Below are positions 17,379 to 26,426 of a stretch of 64,000 bases of DNA, one piece after another. The translations under genes were made by a program, and so were the position numbers. The stretch spans positions 310,001 through 374,000 of the forward strand of contig NZ_JBFEFH010000002.1 of assembly GCF_040717455.1 (NCBI RefSeq), written 5' to 3'. Below the pieces are notes generated by a model, which had not been told where the DNA came from, searched no databases, and was given only the letters and a program-made list of their open reading frames with translations. How positions within the stretch are numbered: the stretch's first letter is position 1; each line of letters begins with the position of its first letter. This stretch comes from Tautonia sp040717455. Its GTDB lineage: Bacteria; Planctomycetota; Planctomycetia; Isosphaerales; Isosphaeraceae.

Positions 17379-18055
17379 GCGACGTTCCCGACAGCCGACG
17401 GAGGCTTGATGCGCGGATTGTCCGGCACCTTGAACGATTGGGCGAGGGGCCAGGGGTCGATCGGATCGCCCACCCGGAGATGGCCGAGGCGCTGGGCTCC
17501 TGGATTGCAACGCATCGCGAACCGGATAAGGGGTTGTCGGTGATCGTGGTCTGCACCGGGAACAGCCGGCGGAGCATCCTCGGCGCGACGATGGGGAACG
17601 TCGTCGCCGCGTACCTGGGGCGGCCCGAGGTCCGGTTCTTCAGCGGGGGGACCGAGCCGAGTGCCTTCAACCCCCGGACCGTCGCCGCCTTGGAGGCGAT
17701 CGGCGTGGTCGTCACGCCGACCGGCGACCTGGCCCCGCCGGGCCCTTCCGCCGAGCCGAACCCGGTCTACCGGGTCCGGTGGGGGGCCGTGCCCGGCGAT
17801 CCGGAGACGGAGGCGATCGAGTTCTCGAAGCGTTATGATGACGCGAGCAACCCCCGATCGGGCTTCGCGGCCCTGTTGGTCTGCGACGAGGCGGACGCCG
17901 GTTGCCCGGTGGTGCCCGGCGCCTCGATCCGGCTGGCGATTCCGTTCGCCGACCCGAAGGAGGCCGACGGCACCCCCGAGGAGTCGGCCCGCTACGCCGG
18001 GCGGCGCGACGACCTCGGCCGATGGATGCTCCATGCCTTGAGCCGAGCCCGGTGA
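17375..18055 (+). CDS. arsC: Thioredoxin-type arsenate reductase (low-molecular-weight phosphatase fold)
   Basis: The 226-residue protein has the P-loop CTGNSRRS (CX5R, Cys60) and the general-acid motif PFADP. Cys170 and Cys177 in LLVCDEADAGCP have exactly the six-residue spacing of the Cys82/Cys89 relay of S. aureus ArsC. That supports arsenate reduction with thioredoxin rather than simple tyrosine phosphatase action. It is longer than classical ArsC (about 130) because of an N-terminal extension of about 50 residues and an insertion near residues 115-160. It overlaps acr3. Confidence 0.85.
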   Translation: MSDVPDSRRRLDARIVRHLERLGEGPGVDRIAHPEMAEALGSWIATHREPDKGLSVIVVCTGNSRRSILGATMGNVVAAYLGRPEVRFFSGGTEPSAFNPRTVAALEAIGVVVTPTGDLAPPGPSAEPNPVYRVRWGAVPGDPETEAIEFSKRYDDASNPRSGFAALLVCDEADAGCPVVPGASIRLAIPFADPKEADGTPEESARYAGRRDDLGRWMLHALSRAR

Positions 18056-18101
18056 CGATGTCCCACACGTCCACGACCCTTTTCTCGTGAAAGGACTGAT
18101 C

Positions 18102-19061
18102 ATGTCTGAATCCATCACCCAGGCCGTGAAGGCGAAGTACGGGTCGGTGGCGGGCTTCGGCCTGTCGAGCGACCAGCAGGGGGTGCGAGCGGTGGCCGAG
18201 GCGTTCGGCTACTCGGCGGAGGAGCTGGCCTCGATCCCGGGCGAGGCGAACATGGGCCTCTCGTGCGGCAACCCGACGGCGACGGCCAACCTGCGAGACG
18301 GGGAGGTGGTGGTCGACCTCGGCTCCGGGGGGGGGCTCGACGTGCTGCTGGCGGCGAAGAAGGTGGGGCCGTCGGGCAGGGCGATCGGGATCGACATGAC
18401 CCCCGAGATGATCGCCCTGGCCGGGCGGAACGCGGCGAAGGCCGGTGCGACCAATACCGAGTTCCACCTGGCCTCGATCGACAACCTGCCCCTGCCCGAC
18501 GCATCGGTCGATTGCGTCATCAGCAATTGCGTGATCAACCTCGCCCCCGATAAGTCGGCCGTCTTCCGCGAGATCGCCCGCGTCTTGAAGCCCGGCGGCC
18601 GGCTGGCCGTCAGCGACATCGCCCTGAAGCAAGGGCTCCCCGAGGCGCTCGCCACCGACCTGATGGCCTACGTCGGCTGCATCGCCGGGGCGGTGCTCAT
18701 CCCCGAATATCGGCAAATGTTGCTCGACGCCGGCTTCTCGACCGTCGAGGTGGTGGATACCGGGGCCGACCTGAACGCCTACGCCAAGGTCGAGAACCAG
18801 GCCGCCTGCTGCCCGCCGCCGGCCTCGGTGCCGGCCGCCTCGACGACTGCAGGGGCCTTGCCGATCGCCGAGGCCGGCTGCTGCACCCCGGCCCCATCCG
18901 AGGCCGGCTGCTGCTCGCCGGCCCCCGCCGAGGCCCCGGACGACGCGGCCTTCCACGATCGGCTGGCCGAGCTTCTGCGCCGGTACGACGTGAACGACTA
19001 CGCGGCGAGCGTCCGCGTCTTCGCCCTGAAGCCGGGCAGGGATGCCGAATTGCTCGGATGA
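18102..19061 (+). CDS. arsM: Arsenite S-adenosylmethionine methyltransferase
   Basis: The 319-residue protein methylates As(III), the last step of this cluster. MGLSCGNPTA gives Cys55, VDLGSGGGLDVLL (residues 71-83) is the SAM site, and Cys138, Cys143 and Cys193 (GCIAGA) are the arsenic-binding cysteines expected in ArsM. The C-terminal third has three CC pairs (236-237, 260-261, 270-271) separated by Ala/Pro-rich linkers, which may bind additional arsenic. AAAGGA precedes ATG 18102. A decayed copy of its C-terminal half lies at 21602-21981. Confidence 0.94.
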   Translation: MSESITQAVKAKYGSVAGFGLSSDQQGVRAVAEAFGYSAEELASIPGEANMGLSCGNPTATANLRDGEVVVDLGSGGGLDVLLAAKKVGPSGRAIGIDMTPEMIALAGRNAAKAGATNTEFHLASIDNLPLPDASVDCVISNCVINLAPDKSAVFREIARVLKPGGRLAVSDIALKQGLPEALATDLMAYVGCIAGAVLIPEYRQMLLDAGFSTVEVVDTGADLNAYAKVENQAACCPPPASVPAASTTAGALPIAEAGCCTPAPSEAGCCSPAPAEAPDDAAFHDRLAELLRRYDVNDYAASVRVFALKPGRDAELLG

Positions 19062-19208
19062 GGAGATCTGAGGGAGTTGCCGTTTCGGTGTGAGCGTGGC
19101 ATGCTTGGGGAATCTGGGTTCTTACTGGCCCATTCTCAATTGATGTCATGCTCTCGATCCCCAACGGGCTCGGGGGCGCAGGCCCTCCCGGCCCCGGGGA
19201 TCATCCCG

Positions 19209-21500
19209 ATGCGAGCATCCTGGTTCTTCGACCGAGGCCGATCCGCCCGGCGGCGACACGCCCCCCGCAATCGCAATCGCAATCGCGGCCGGCTGCTGCT
19301 GTCGAGGCCCGAGGCGCTGGAGGCGCGGTCGCTGATGAGCGGCCTGCCCGGCCCGATCATCAGCGAATTCCTCGCCTCGAATGCGAACGGCCTGCGGGAC
19401 GCCGACGGCGACCGTTCCGACTGGATCGAGCTGCACAACCCGACCGGGACGGCGGTGGACCTGGCGGGCTGGTCCCTGACCGACGACGCCGGGAGCCCGG
19501 ACACGTGGCAGTTCCCGGCGGTCTCGCTGGCGCCCGGCGAATTCCTCGTCGTCTTCGCCTCCGACAAAAACCGGACGGATCCGGGGGCCGAGCTGCACAC
19601 GAACTTCCGGCTCGGGGCCGACGGGGAGTACCTGGCCTTGATCCGGCCCGACGGGACGGCGGCCGACGCATTCGCGCCGAGCTACCCGGGCCAGGAGTCG
19701 GACCGCTCGTTCGGGGTCGCCTTCGACCCGGCGGACGGGACGCCGGTCCTCGGCTCGCGGGTCGCGTTCGCCTCGCCGACCCCGGGTGCCGCGAACGTCG
19801 ACCGGCAGGCGCCGAGGGTCGTCGCCCCGGTCGTCGCGAGCGTCCCTCGCGGGTTCTACGACACGCCGATGTGGGTCGCCCTCTCGACGGCGACCGAGGG
19901 GGCGGAGATCCGCTTCACCCTCGACGGCAGCGAGCCGACGGCCGACCACGGCTTCGTCTACGTCGCCCCGCTGGCGGTGACGCACTCGACGATCCTCCGC
20001 GCGGCCGCCTTCAAGGAGGGGGACCTCGCGCAGCCGCCGGGGGCCTGGACGTACCTCTACCTCGACGACGTCATCCGCCAATCGCCGAGGGGGGAGACGC
20101 CGATCGGCTGGCCGGCGACCTGGGGCGCCCACGTCGTCGATTACGGGATGGACCCGAGGCTCGTCAACCACCGCCGATTCGGCGGCGAGCGGCTCAAGGC
20201 GGCGCTCCGGGCGATCCCGACGATCTCCGTGACGACCGACCTGACCCACCTGTTCGACCCGAGCACCGGGATCTATGCCAACTCCCCGCAAGAGGGGCGG
20301 GAGTGGGAGCGCCCGGCCTCGGTCGAGCTGATCAACCCCGACGGCACCCCCGGCTTCCAGATCAATGCCGGGATCCGGATCCGGGGGTCCTCCAGCGCCG
20401 CCCTGACGAACCCGAAGCACTCGCTCCGGCTCTACTTCCGGTCCGAGTACGGGGCCGATCGGCTCGAGTACCCCCTGTTCGGGGAGGAGGGGCCCGCTTC
20501 GTTCGCCCGGGTCGACCTCCGGACCGACCAGAGCCGGTCGTGGGCCTTCAAGGGGGAACGCGGCTCGACTTTCGTCACCGAGGTCTTCGCCCGCGACACG
20601 ATGCGGGCGCTCGGCCAGCCGTACACCCGGAGCCGCTTTTACCACCTCTACCTGAACGGCCAGTACTGGGGGCTCTACCAGTCGGAGGAGCGGCCCGACG
20701 CGAACTTCGGCGCGACCTACTTCGGCGGCGACCCGGACGACTTCGACGTCATCCGGCCCGAGCACGGCTTCCTCGTCGGCGCGACCGACGGCGACCTCGA
20801 CGCCTGGCAACGCCTCTGGCAGGCGGCGGTTGCCCCCGGCGGCTTCGCCTCGGCCGAGGCCTATCAGCGGGTGCAGGGGAGGAACCCCGACGGCTCCCGG
20901 AACCCCGCCTATGAGAACCTGCTCGACGTCGACAGCCTGATCGACTACATGCTGACGACCATTTATATCGGCAACCTCGACGGGCCGGTCAGCCGGTTCA
21001 ACGGCCAGTATGCGGTGAACAACTTCTACGTGATCCGCGACCGGACCGGCGACGAGGGCTTCCGATTTATCATGAGGGACGCCGAGTTCTCGCTGCTCAA
21101 CCGCAATGAGAACGCCGTCGGGCCGTTCCCGATCGGCTCGGACTTCGCCACCTTCAACCCGCACTTCCTGCACGACCAGCTCTTGGCGAACCCCGAGTAT
21201 CGCCAGCGGTTCGCCGACCGGATCACTCAGCAGTTCTCCGGCGACGGCGTGTTCACCCCCCGCGCCTCCGTCGCCCGGTTCCGGGCCCGGATGGACGAGA
21301 TCGACCGGGCGATCCTCGGCGAGTCGGCCCGATGGGGAGACGCCCAGCGTCCCCGGGCCCCGCTGACCTACTGGGACTGGCGGAACGCCACCGACCGGGT
21401 CCTGCGGGGCTACTTCCCGGCCCGGACCCAGATCGTCCTCAATCAGTTCCGGGCCGCCGGCCTGCTCCCCAGGGCCATGCCGCCGAGGTTCCGGGGGTGA
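19209..21500 (+). CDS. CotH-kinase surface protein with lamin-tail and chitobiase-like domains
   Basis: The 763-residue start at ATG 19209 gives an Arg/Asn-rich leader ending in RPEALEARSLMSG, a LEPR-XLL-like motif of planctomycete surface proteins. A lamin-tail domain follows (IISEFLASNANGLRDADG, residues about 52-150), then a chitobiase/beta-hexosaminidase C-terminal-like module (IRFTLDGSEPTADHG, about 220-285). The rest is a CotH-type kinase domain (INAGIRIRGSSSA; LYLNGQYWGLYQSEERPD). CotH proteins can phosphorylate other proteins, but activity here is unknown. An extracellular location is inferred. Confidence 0.85.
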   Translation: MRASWFFDRGRSARRRHAPRNRNRNRGRLLLSRPEALEARSLMSGLPGPIISEFLASNANGLRDADGDRSDWIELHNPTGTAVDLAGWSLTDDAGSPDTWQFPAVSLAPGEFLVVFASDKNRTDPGAELHTNFRLGADGEYLALIRPDGTAADAFAPSYPGQESDRSFGVAFDPADGTPVLGSRVAFASPTPGAANVDRQAPRVVAPVVASVPRGFYDTPMWVALSTATEGAEIRFTLDGSEPTADHGFVYVAPLAVTHSTILRAAAFKEGDLAQPPGAWTYLYLDDVIRQSPRGETPIGWPATWGAHVVDYGMDPRLVNHRRFGGERLKAALRAIPTISVTTDLTHLFDPSTGIYANSPQEGREWERPASVELINPDGTPGFQINAGIRIRGSSSAALTNPKHSLRLYFRSEYGADRLEYPLFGEEGPASFARVDLRTDQSRSWAFKGERGSTFVTEVFARDTMRALGQPYTRSRFYHLYLNGQYWGLYQSEERPDANFGATYFGGDPDDFDVIRPEHGFLVGATDGDLDAWQRLWQAAVAPGGFASAEAYQRVQGRNPDGSRNPAYENLLDVDSLIDYMLTTIYIGNLDGPVSRFNGQYAVNNFYVIRDRTGDEGFRFIMRDAEFSLLNRNENAVGPFPIGSDFATFNPHFLHDQLLANPEYRQRFADRITQQFSGDGVFTPRASVARFRARMDEIDRAILGESARWGDAQRPRAPLTYWDWRNATDRVLRGYFPARTQIVLNQFRAAGLLPRAMPPRFRG

Positions 21501-21601
21501 GCCGGGCACGCGTGATCCCGGGCCACCCCACCGTCGGGGCGGCCGTCGAGCAGTCGGTGGGCGGGGGCACTGTCCGGCCACTGAGGGCCATCAGTGCCTG
21601 G

Positions 21602-21981
21602 GCTGTCAGCAGCATCGCCATGAAGAAGCAGCTCGCCGGGGACCTGATGGCCTACGTCGGCGGCATCGCGGGGGCTCTTCCCACCGAAACATGCCGGGAG
21701 ATGCTCCTCGACGCCCGCTTCTCGACCGTTGAAGTCGTGGACACCGGGGCCAACCTGAACCCGTATGCGAAGGTCGAGAACCAAGCCGCCTGCCTCTCTC
21801 CCGTACCCGAACCCCAGGCGTGCGGCCTCCCCCTCGCCGATCCCGGCTGCTTGCACTCCCGCGCCCGCCGCCGCGCCGGGCGACACGGCGCTGCACGAGC
21901 GCCTCGCCGAACTGCTCGGGCGCCATGATGCGAACGAGCATGCGGAAAGTGTTCGGTTTTTTTGAGGTCAAGCCGGCGTGA
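21602..21981 (+). pseudogene. Decayed C-terminal fragment of a second arsM
   Basis: The frame from 21602 encodes AVSSIAMKKQLAGDLMAYVG and continues through STVEVVDTGANLNPYAKVEN, which aligns with residues 169-235 of the arsM product at 18102-19061. The match then shifts to another frame (TALHERLAELLGRHDANEHA, aligning with residues 281-301). A run of seven T at 21957-21963 breaks it again before VKPA and TGA. The SAM-binding half is absent, and the conserved GCIAGA cysteine has become Gly. This is a duplication remnant, not a functional gene. Confidence 0.85.
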
Positions 21982-22077
21982 GGCTTCGTCTCTCGGGGGT
22001 CGGTGCCCGGCCGGCCGATCCTTCGCACGGCCGTCCCGAGCGATCCCGGCCGGTCGCGTCTCCTCATGCCGCCCTGG

Positions 22078-23493
22078 TCAAGGATCGATGGATTCGTCTT
22101 CGTCGGCGCGTTCGAGCGTCTCCACGACGAGGGGCCAGGGGGCGGGCCCGGCGTTCTCTTTCGAGAAGCCTTGCGGGCGGTCCACCTCCGAACGGCCGTA
22201 GAAGGCGATGACAAGCCTGTCCCCGTCGATTCGATAGACACATTGGTATAATCCTCCTCGGTCGCCGAAATAGGTCAGCTCGGCGGGGGCCTTCGCGGGA
22301 TTGATCGAGAAGCGCAGAGGCTGGACCGGTCCGTTCTCCGCCGGCCCATCGGAGCCCTCGCGCGGGGGACGGATTTCGAGTCGATATCCATCGAGGAAGG
22401 TCTTCGTGACTGGCGCGTCGGAGACGGCCGGGCGCCTGCCGTCGACCTCCAGGGAGACCCGCGTCCACGTCCCGAGGAGCGTGTTCAACTCGGCTTGCTC
22501 GAGCCGGCTGTGGGCGACCCGATCCTTCCTGAGTTGTTCGTCCTCGGCCGCCGCTCCCCGTTCCCCGGGGATCTGGATGGCCAGGCCGGCCGAGCCGAGA
22601 ACGAGGGCCGCCGCCGACACCGCGATCGCCCCGGTGATCTTCAGTTTTGTGAGCATCATCATGCGGATCGTCTCCTGCGAGAGGTGATGGACGGACTCGG
22701 CGATCGGCGTGCCCAGCGTAGGCGTCGGGATCGGCCCCGGAGCATCGGGATCGGCCATGATCAGGGGTGATTCCGCCCCGATCGCGGCTGCCGACGCGGG
22801 CAATCCCGGAAGGCCGAGCCGTTCGAGCCGGGCGCGGAGCCGGGCGCGCCCCCGCGAGAGCCGGCTCTTGACCGTTCCGACCGGGCATCCGATCCGGCGG
22901 GCGGCCTCCTCGTGCGAGCGGCCTTCGAGGTCACACAGGACGATCGGGGTGCGGAATCGATCCGGCAGCCCTTCGATTTCTCCGTGGAGGATCGCCGAAC
23001 GCTCCTCGGCGTCGGTACCATCTGCGGGGCCCCGCGCCACTTCGGTACCGGCGGCGGCCCGTTCATGCCTGGCGCGCCGGGCATTGGCCGACCTGACCCG
23101 GCAGCTCACTCGGAAGGCCACCGAGTGCAGCCAAGGACCGACCGAATCCCGGACCCGGAGCGATCGGGCCTTCTCCGCCAGGACGAGGAAGGTCGCCTGA
23201 TAGGCGTCGTGCGTGTCGTGCTCGTTCCGAAGGACGGCCCGGCACGTCCGGAGGACCATCGGCCCGTGACGGTCGACGACGCGGGCGAACGCCCGATCGG
23301 CCTGCTCGTCCCGGCCGGTCGAGAACCGCTCAAGTAATTGAGCGTCGGTCGGCTCATCGGACTCGTCGGGAGAGCCGAGCACTCCCTGGCTCCTCGACGT
23401 ATCGCTGCTTCGCCTGATCGAAACCACCCTTCCCCCGGAAACTCCCCGACGTTTACCGAGAGAGAATCCCCCGAGCGCGGCCGATCGTTCCAT
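22078..23493 (-). CDS. ECF sigma factor fused to a membrane helix and TIGR03067 domain
   Basis: The 471-residue protein has sigma region 2 (FARVVDRHGPMVLRTCRAVL and AYQATFLVLAEKA). Region 4 follows (LPDRFRTPIVLCDLEGRSHE; GCPVGTVKSRLSRGRARL). After a linker there is one transmembrane helix (ITGAIAVSAAALVLGSAGLA), then a C-terminal domain starting LNTLLGTWTRVSLEVDG that resembles TIGR03067. It may tie promoter recognition to an envelope signal, with no separate anti-sigma gene seen. ATG 23493 overlaps the upstream gene by 41 bp. A GTG at 23427 is an alternative start. Confidence 0.82.
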   Translation of the reverse strand: MERSAALGGFSLGKRRGVSGGRVVSIRRSSDTSRSQGVLGSPDESDEPTDAQLLERFSTGRDEQADRAFARVVDRHGPMVLRTCRAVLRNEHDTHDAYQATFLVLAEKARSLRVRDSVGPWLHSVAFRVSCRVRSANARRARHERAAAGTEVARGPADGTDAEERSAILHGEIEGLPDRFRTPIVLCDLEGRSHEEAARRIGCPVGTVKSRLSRGRARLRARLERLGLPGLPASAAAIGAESPLIMADPDAPGPIPTPTLGTPIAESVHHLSQETIRMMMLTKLKITGAIAVSAAALVLGSAGLAIQIPGERGAAAEDEQLRKDRVAHSRLEQAELNTLLGTWTRVSLEVDGRRPAVSDAPVTKTFLDGYRLEIRPPREGSDGPAENGPVQPLRFSINPAKAPAELTYFGDRGGLYQCVYRIDGDRLVIAFYGRSEVDRPQGFSKENAGPAPWPLVVETLERADEDESIDP

Positions 23494-25075
23494 CTTTCGA
23501 TCGATTTTCGAGGGCGGATCGCGAAGGATCAACCCTGAAGAGGGCGTAGGAGCGGTCCCAACGGTGGTCGGGGCTGCGGTCGAGTTCGGCAATGGGGCCG
23601 AGGGGGGCGAGCGCGGGCAGGTCGCGATCCCGGGCGATGACGGTGAAGGGGCCGGTGCAAGGGGGGTCGGCCGCGAGGCGATCGGGGCCGGAGAGCCATT
23701 GCGCGGGGCGATCGAGATAGAAGAGCCGGACGGCCAGGTCGTGGGGGATCGGCCCGAACGGGGTCGGGTAGGGGAGCCGGTCCCAGGGGTCGGGGCCGTC
23801 CCAGTCGTAGAGCAGGACGATCGGGTCGTCAGGCCCGGCCCGTCGGGCGGCCTCGGCGTACCAGGACCACTCGCGCCCCCGGTGATCGACGCGCGGGAGG
23901 ACGACGGCGTGGATGACGGCCACGATCACGCCGATGGTGCCGAACAGGGCGATCGAGGCGCGTCGGAGGCGATCGGGCGACCAGCCGCGGCGAGCCTGGA
24001 GGCGATCGCCGAGGCGGACCAGGCCGAGCGCCCCCCAGATCGACCACGGGGGCAGGGCGTGGATGAGATAATGCCCGTTGCGGACCGAGGCCATCGAGAG
24101 CAGGAGCGTCGGCAAAACGGCCCAGGCCCAGAGCAGGCGGTCGGGGCCTCCTGGTTCTCGTCGGGCGCGGCCGAAGGAGTGCCAGGCGCCGACGATCGCG
24201 AAGGGGGTCCACGGTAAGGTCTGGAGGATCGGCGTCAGCAAGAACTCGCCGATCGGCTGCCCGGCGAACCGGCGGGGCTCGGCGGCGAGGCGGTCGGTGA
24301 CGTGCCCGAGCCAGAGGGAGACGGCCTCCGGGTGCCGGCCCGCGACCGCCAGGGGCCAGGCCAGGGCGATCAAAGCGGCCAGGCACCAGCCGGTCGGCCG
24401 GCAGAGGCGGAGCAGGGCGCGGCGGTCGCGATCCCAGAGGAGCACGACTCCGAGGGATCCCATCGCCAGGACCGCGCCGAAGCCGATCCCCTTGACCAGG
24501 CTCGTGCCGCCCAGCAGGGCGAAGAAGGCCCATTGCCAGGCGCGGGAGGGTGATGGGTCGGGGTCGGCGGGATCGGGAGCGGTCCTCAGGCGGTCGGCCG
24601 CGGCGAGGGTGGCGGCGACGAGCAGGGCCAGGAGCATGTCGGCATCGGCCAGCCGCCCGCGCTGGATGGACCAGGCGGCGGTGAGCTGGACGCACCCGGC
24701 GAGGAGGCCGACGGTTACGCCGAAGTGGCGGGCCGCCAGCCGGGCGACCAATCCGGCGAGGCTCGCGGCGGCCAGGGCCGAGGGGATGCGGCTCGACGCC
24801 TCGCCCACTCCTCCCGAGGCCCAGGAGGCCAGCGCCACCAGCCAGTGGGCCAGGGGGGGCTTCTCCAGCCAGGGCAGGCCGCCGAGGGTCGGCACGAGCC
24901 AGCCGGCCGCCGCGTCGGACGCGAGCAGCTCGCGGGCCCCCTGCGCGACGATCGCCTCGTGGTAGGTCAGGCGCCGCGCATCGCCGAGCGCCACCCCCAG
25001 CACGAGCACGGCCAGGAGGAGCCCGAGCCAGCCGACCGTCCGGTCTGTCCGGCCCGATGGGTTCGAGGGTGCCAT
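23453..25075 (-). CDS. GT39/ArnT-like membrane glycosyltransferase
   Basis: The 540-residue protein has an N-terminal hydrophobic helix (GWLGLLLAVLVLGVALGD). The acidic first-loop motif LTYHEAIVAQGARELL follows, resembling the catalytic loop of PMT/ArnT-type enzymes, and then roughly ten hydrophobic segments. WLEKPPLAHWLVALA is typical of dolichyl-phosphate-mannose mannosyltransferase-like proteins. It would transfer a lipid-linked sugar on the periplasmic side. The substrate is unknown. A longer open frame upstream is not supported; ATG 25075 starts the membrane protein cleanly. Confidence 0.85.
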   Translation of the reverse strand: MAPSNPSGRTDRTVGWLGLLLAVLVLGVALGDARRLTYHEAIVAQGARELLASDAAAGWLVPTLGGLPWLEKPPLAHWLVALASWASGGVGEASSRIPSALAAASLAGLVARLAARHFGVTVGLLAGCVQLTAAWSIQRGRLADADMLLALLVAATLAAADRLRTAPDPADPDPSPSRAWQWAFFALLGGTSLVKGIGFGAVLAMGSLGVVLLWDRDRRALLRLCRPTGWCLAALIALAWPLAVAGRHPEAVSLWLGHVTDRLAAEPRRFAGQPIGEFLLTPILQTLPWTPFAIVGAWHSFGRARREPGGPDRLLWAWAVLPTLLLSMASVRNGHYLIHALPPWSIWGALGLVRLGDRLQARRGWSPDRLRRASIALFGTIGVIVAVIHAVVLPRVDHRGREWSWYAEAARRAGPDDPIVLLYDWDGPDPWDRLPYPTPFGPIPHDLAVRLFYLDRPAQWLSGPDRLAADPPCTGPFTVIARDRDLPALAPLGPIAELDRSPDHRWDRSYALFRVDPSRSALENRSKDGTIGRARGILSR

Positions 25076-25367
25076 CGCCAGTCGCCTCCCGCGATCCGAG
25101 CCGATTCGATTCGACTTCGAGGCCCGAGCCCCATTGCGGCCGGGATCATACGCCAGCCGGGCGATCTCGGGAAGGCGAGGGGAATCATCCTGCTCTACGC
25201 GGCTTACGCCCCGAAACGGGCGTAACAGGCGGAAGCGATATGCATGGTCCCGAGTGCCTCGGACCCGGGAAGGCCACCCCGGGGGGAGAGGGGGCAGCCG
25301 CATCGGCGTCGAGGCGATTCGGACCCGGGAGCCTGGGCCTGGCGCGACCTCGCACGCGAACGGAACA

Positions 25368-25399
25368 GGGGGCGGACGCCTTTGCGGAGTCCGTCCCCC
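25368..25399 (-). terminator. Hairpin downstream of the DUF1328 gene
   Basis: GGGGGCGGAC (25368-25377) pairs with GTCCGTCCCC (25389-25398), with one mismatch. It lies about 40 bp beyond the stop codon of the minus-strand DUF1328 gene. Confidence 0.55.
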
Positions 25400-25437
25400 G
25401 TTCTTGCATACGAAAACACATGCACGCACGCAACTCC

Positions 25438-25623
25438 CTAGACCGCGGCCACCGCTGCCCCGGTGAGCAGTGCCATGACGAGCAGGATCAGGGCCAGGAT
25501 CAGGAAGATCCCGAACAGGACCCGGGCGATGGTCGCCGCGCCCGAGGCCACCCCCGTGAAACCGAGGCCACCGGAAATAATCGCGACCACGGCGGCAATC
25601 AAGGCCCACCAGAGCAAACTCAT
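25438..25623 (-). CDS. DUF1328 small membrane protein
   Basis: The 61-residue protein has two hydrophobic helices, WWALIAAVVAIISGGLGFTG and IARVLFGIFLILALILLVMA, and the family pattern GFTGVASGAATIARVLF of DUF1328 (YtjA type). GAGGGACGAATC precedes the ATG. Members are short inner-membrane proteins, often stress-associated, with no defined activity. Confidence 0.92.
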   Translation of the reverse strand: MSLLWWALIAAVVAIISGGLGFTGVASGAATIARVLFGIFLILALILLVMALLTGAAVAAV

Positions 25624-25876
25624 GATTCGTCCCTCGTGTTGATCGGATGCAACGGGTGTCTGTCCCGGTCAGACCGTTTCCGGCGGCGGCGGCCTCGACG
25701 CGCGCGTGGGGACCGCGCGGGGCTCGGTCGCAGCTTCAGGAGCGACACGCACGGCCTCGGCCGGGACATCGACTTCTCCAGGGTCATCACGCAAAGCCAA
25801 TGCCAGGCCCTGGTGATCGCGGCCGGGATTCCTCGGCGAGCGTGGTCAAACGTCCCCTGGAAACCGTCAACACATG

Positions 25877-26026
25877 CCGGGGGAAAACCCGTCGATGGCG
25901 CGTCGCGCCCTCGAAGATGGCGCCCGGGGGGTGAACACCGGAGGATTCGCCCTGTTCGGCCCGGTACGCGAGGACCCCGGGCCATGCCGGATGGCGCGAC
26001 AGATCGGCTGACGGGTTTTCCCCCGG
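25877..26026. repeat. Inverted-repeat element in a gene-free stretch
   Basis: CCGGGGGAAAACCCGTC at 25877-25893 is inverted exactly at 26010-26026, and a second matching block, GTCGCGCC, lies just inside each arm. The 25624-26426 gap (about 800 bp) holds this element and no convincing gene. Open frames crossing it on either strand lack recognisable protein features. Confidence 0.65.
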
Positions 26027-26426
26027 CCAGGGTGCCGGAATCGGAGTCGTAACCCGTTCCGATAAAAGGGGTTCGTATCGGTCAGGCGGGACGGTGAACA
26101 CGCGGTGGGCTGCTCTCCGGAGAAGACGATGATTTCTTCACCCTCATTTACGTTCTCAGAACGGAAGGAAACGGAAGCAAGCGGAAACACCTTCTGCTTT
26201 GCGTAAATGGGCCAGGGGGGGAAGGGACAGGAGCGGGGCATCGAGGGAAAGGGATCGCAGGCCGTCCCGTCGCCGGGAGTGCCGGGCGGCGGCGGGGATG
26301 GCGTCCTGGACCGATGCGGGAGGCTTCCGGTATGGTGATCCTCGACCGGGGTCGGGAGATCGGCGGGGTTGCCCCGTGCGGTGAGGAACTGGGGCGTCTG
26401 AGGGACGCCAGGAGGGATGGAGGACG

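Noticed and set aside
19146..21581. A minus-strand frame of about 810 codons opposite the CotH-type gene
   Set aside because: The translation is Arg/Gly/Val-rich without domains, while the plus strand encodes clear lamin-tail and CotH sequence.
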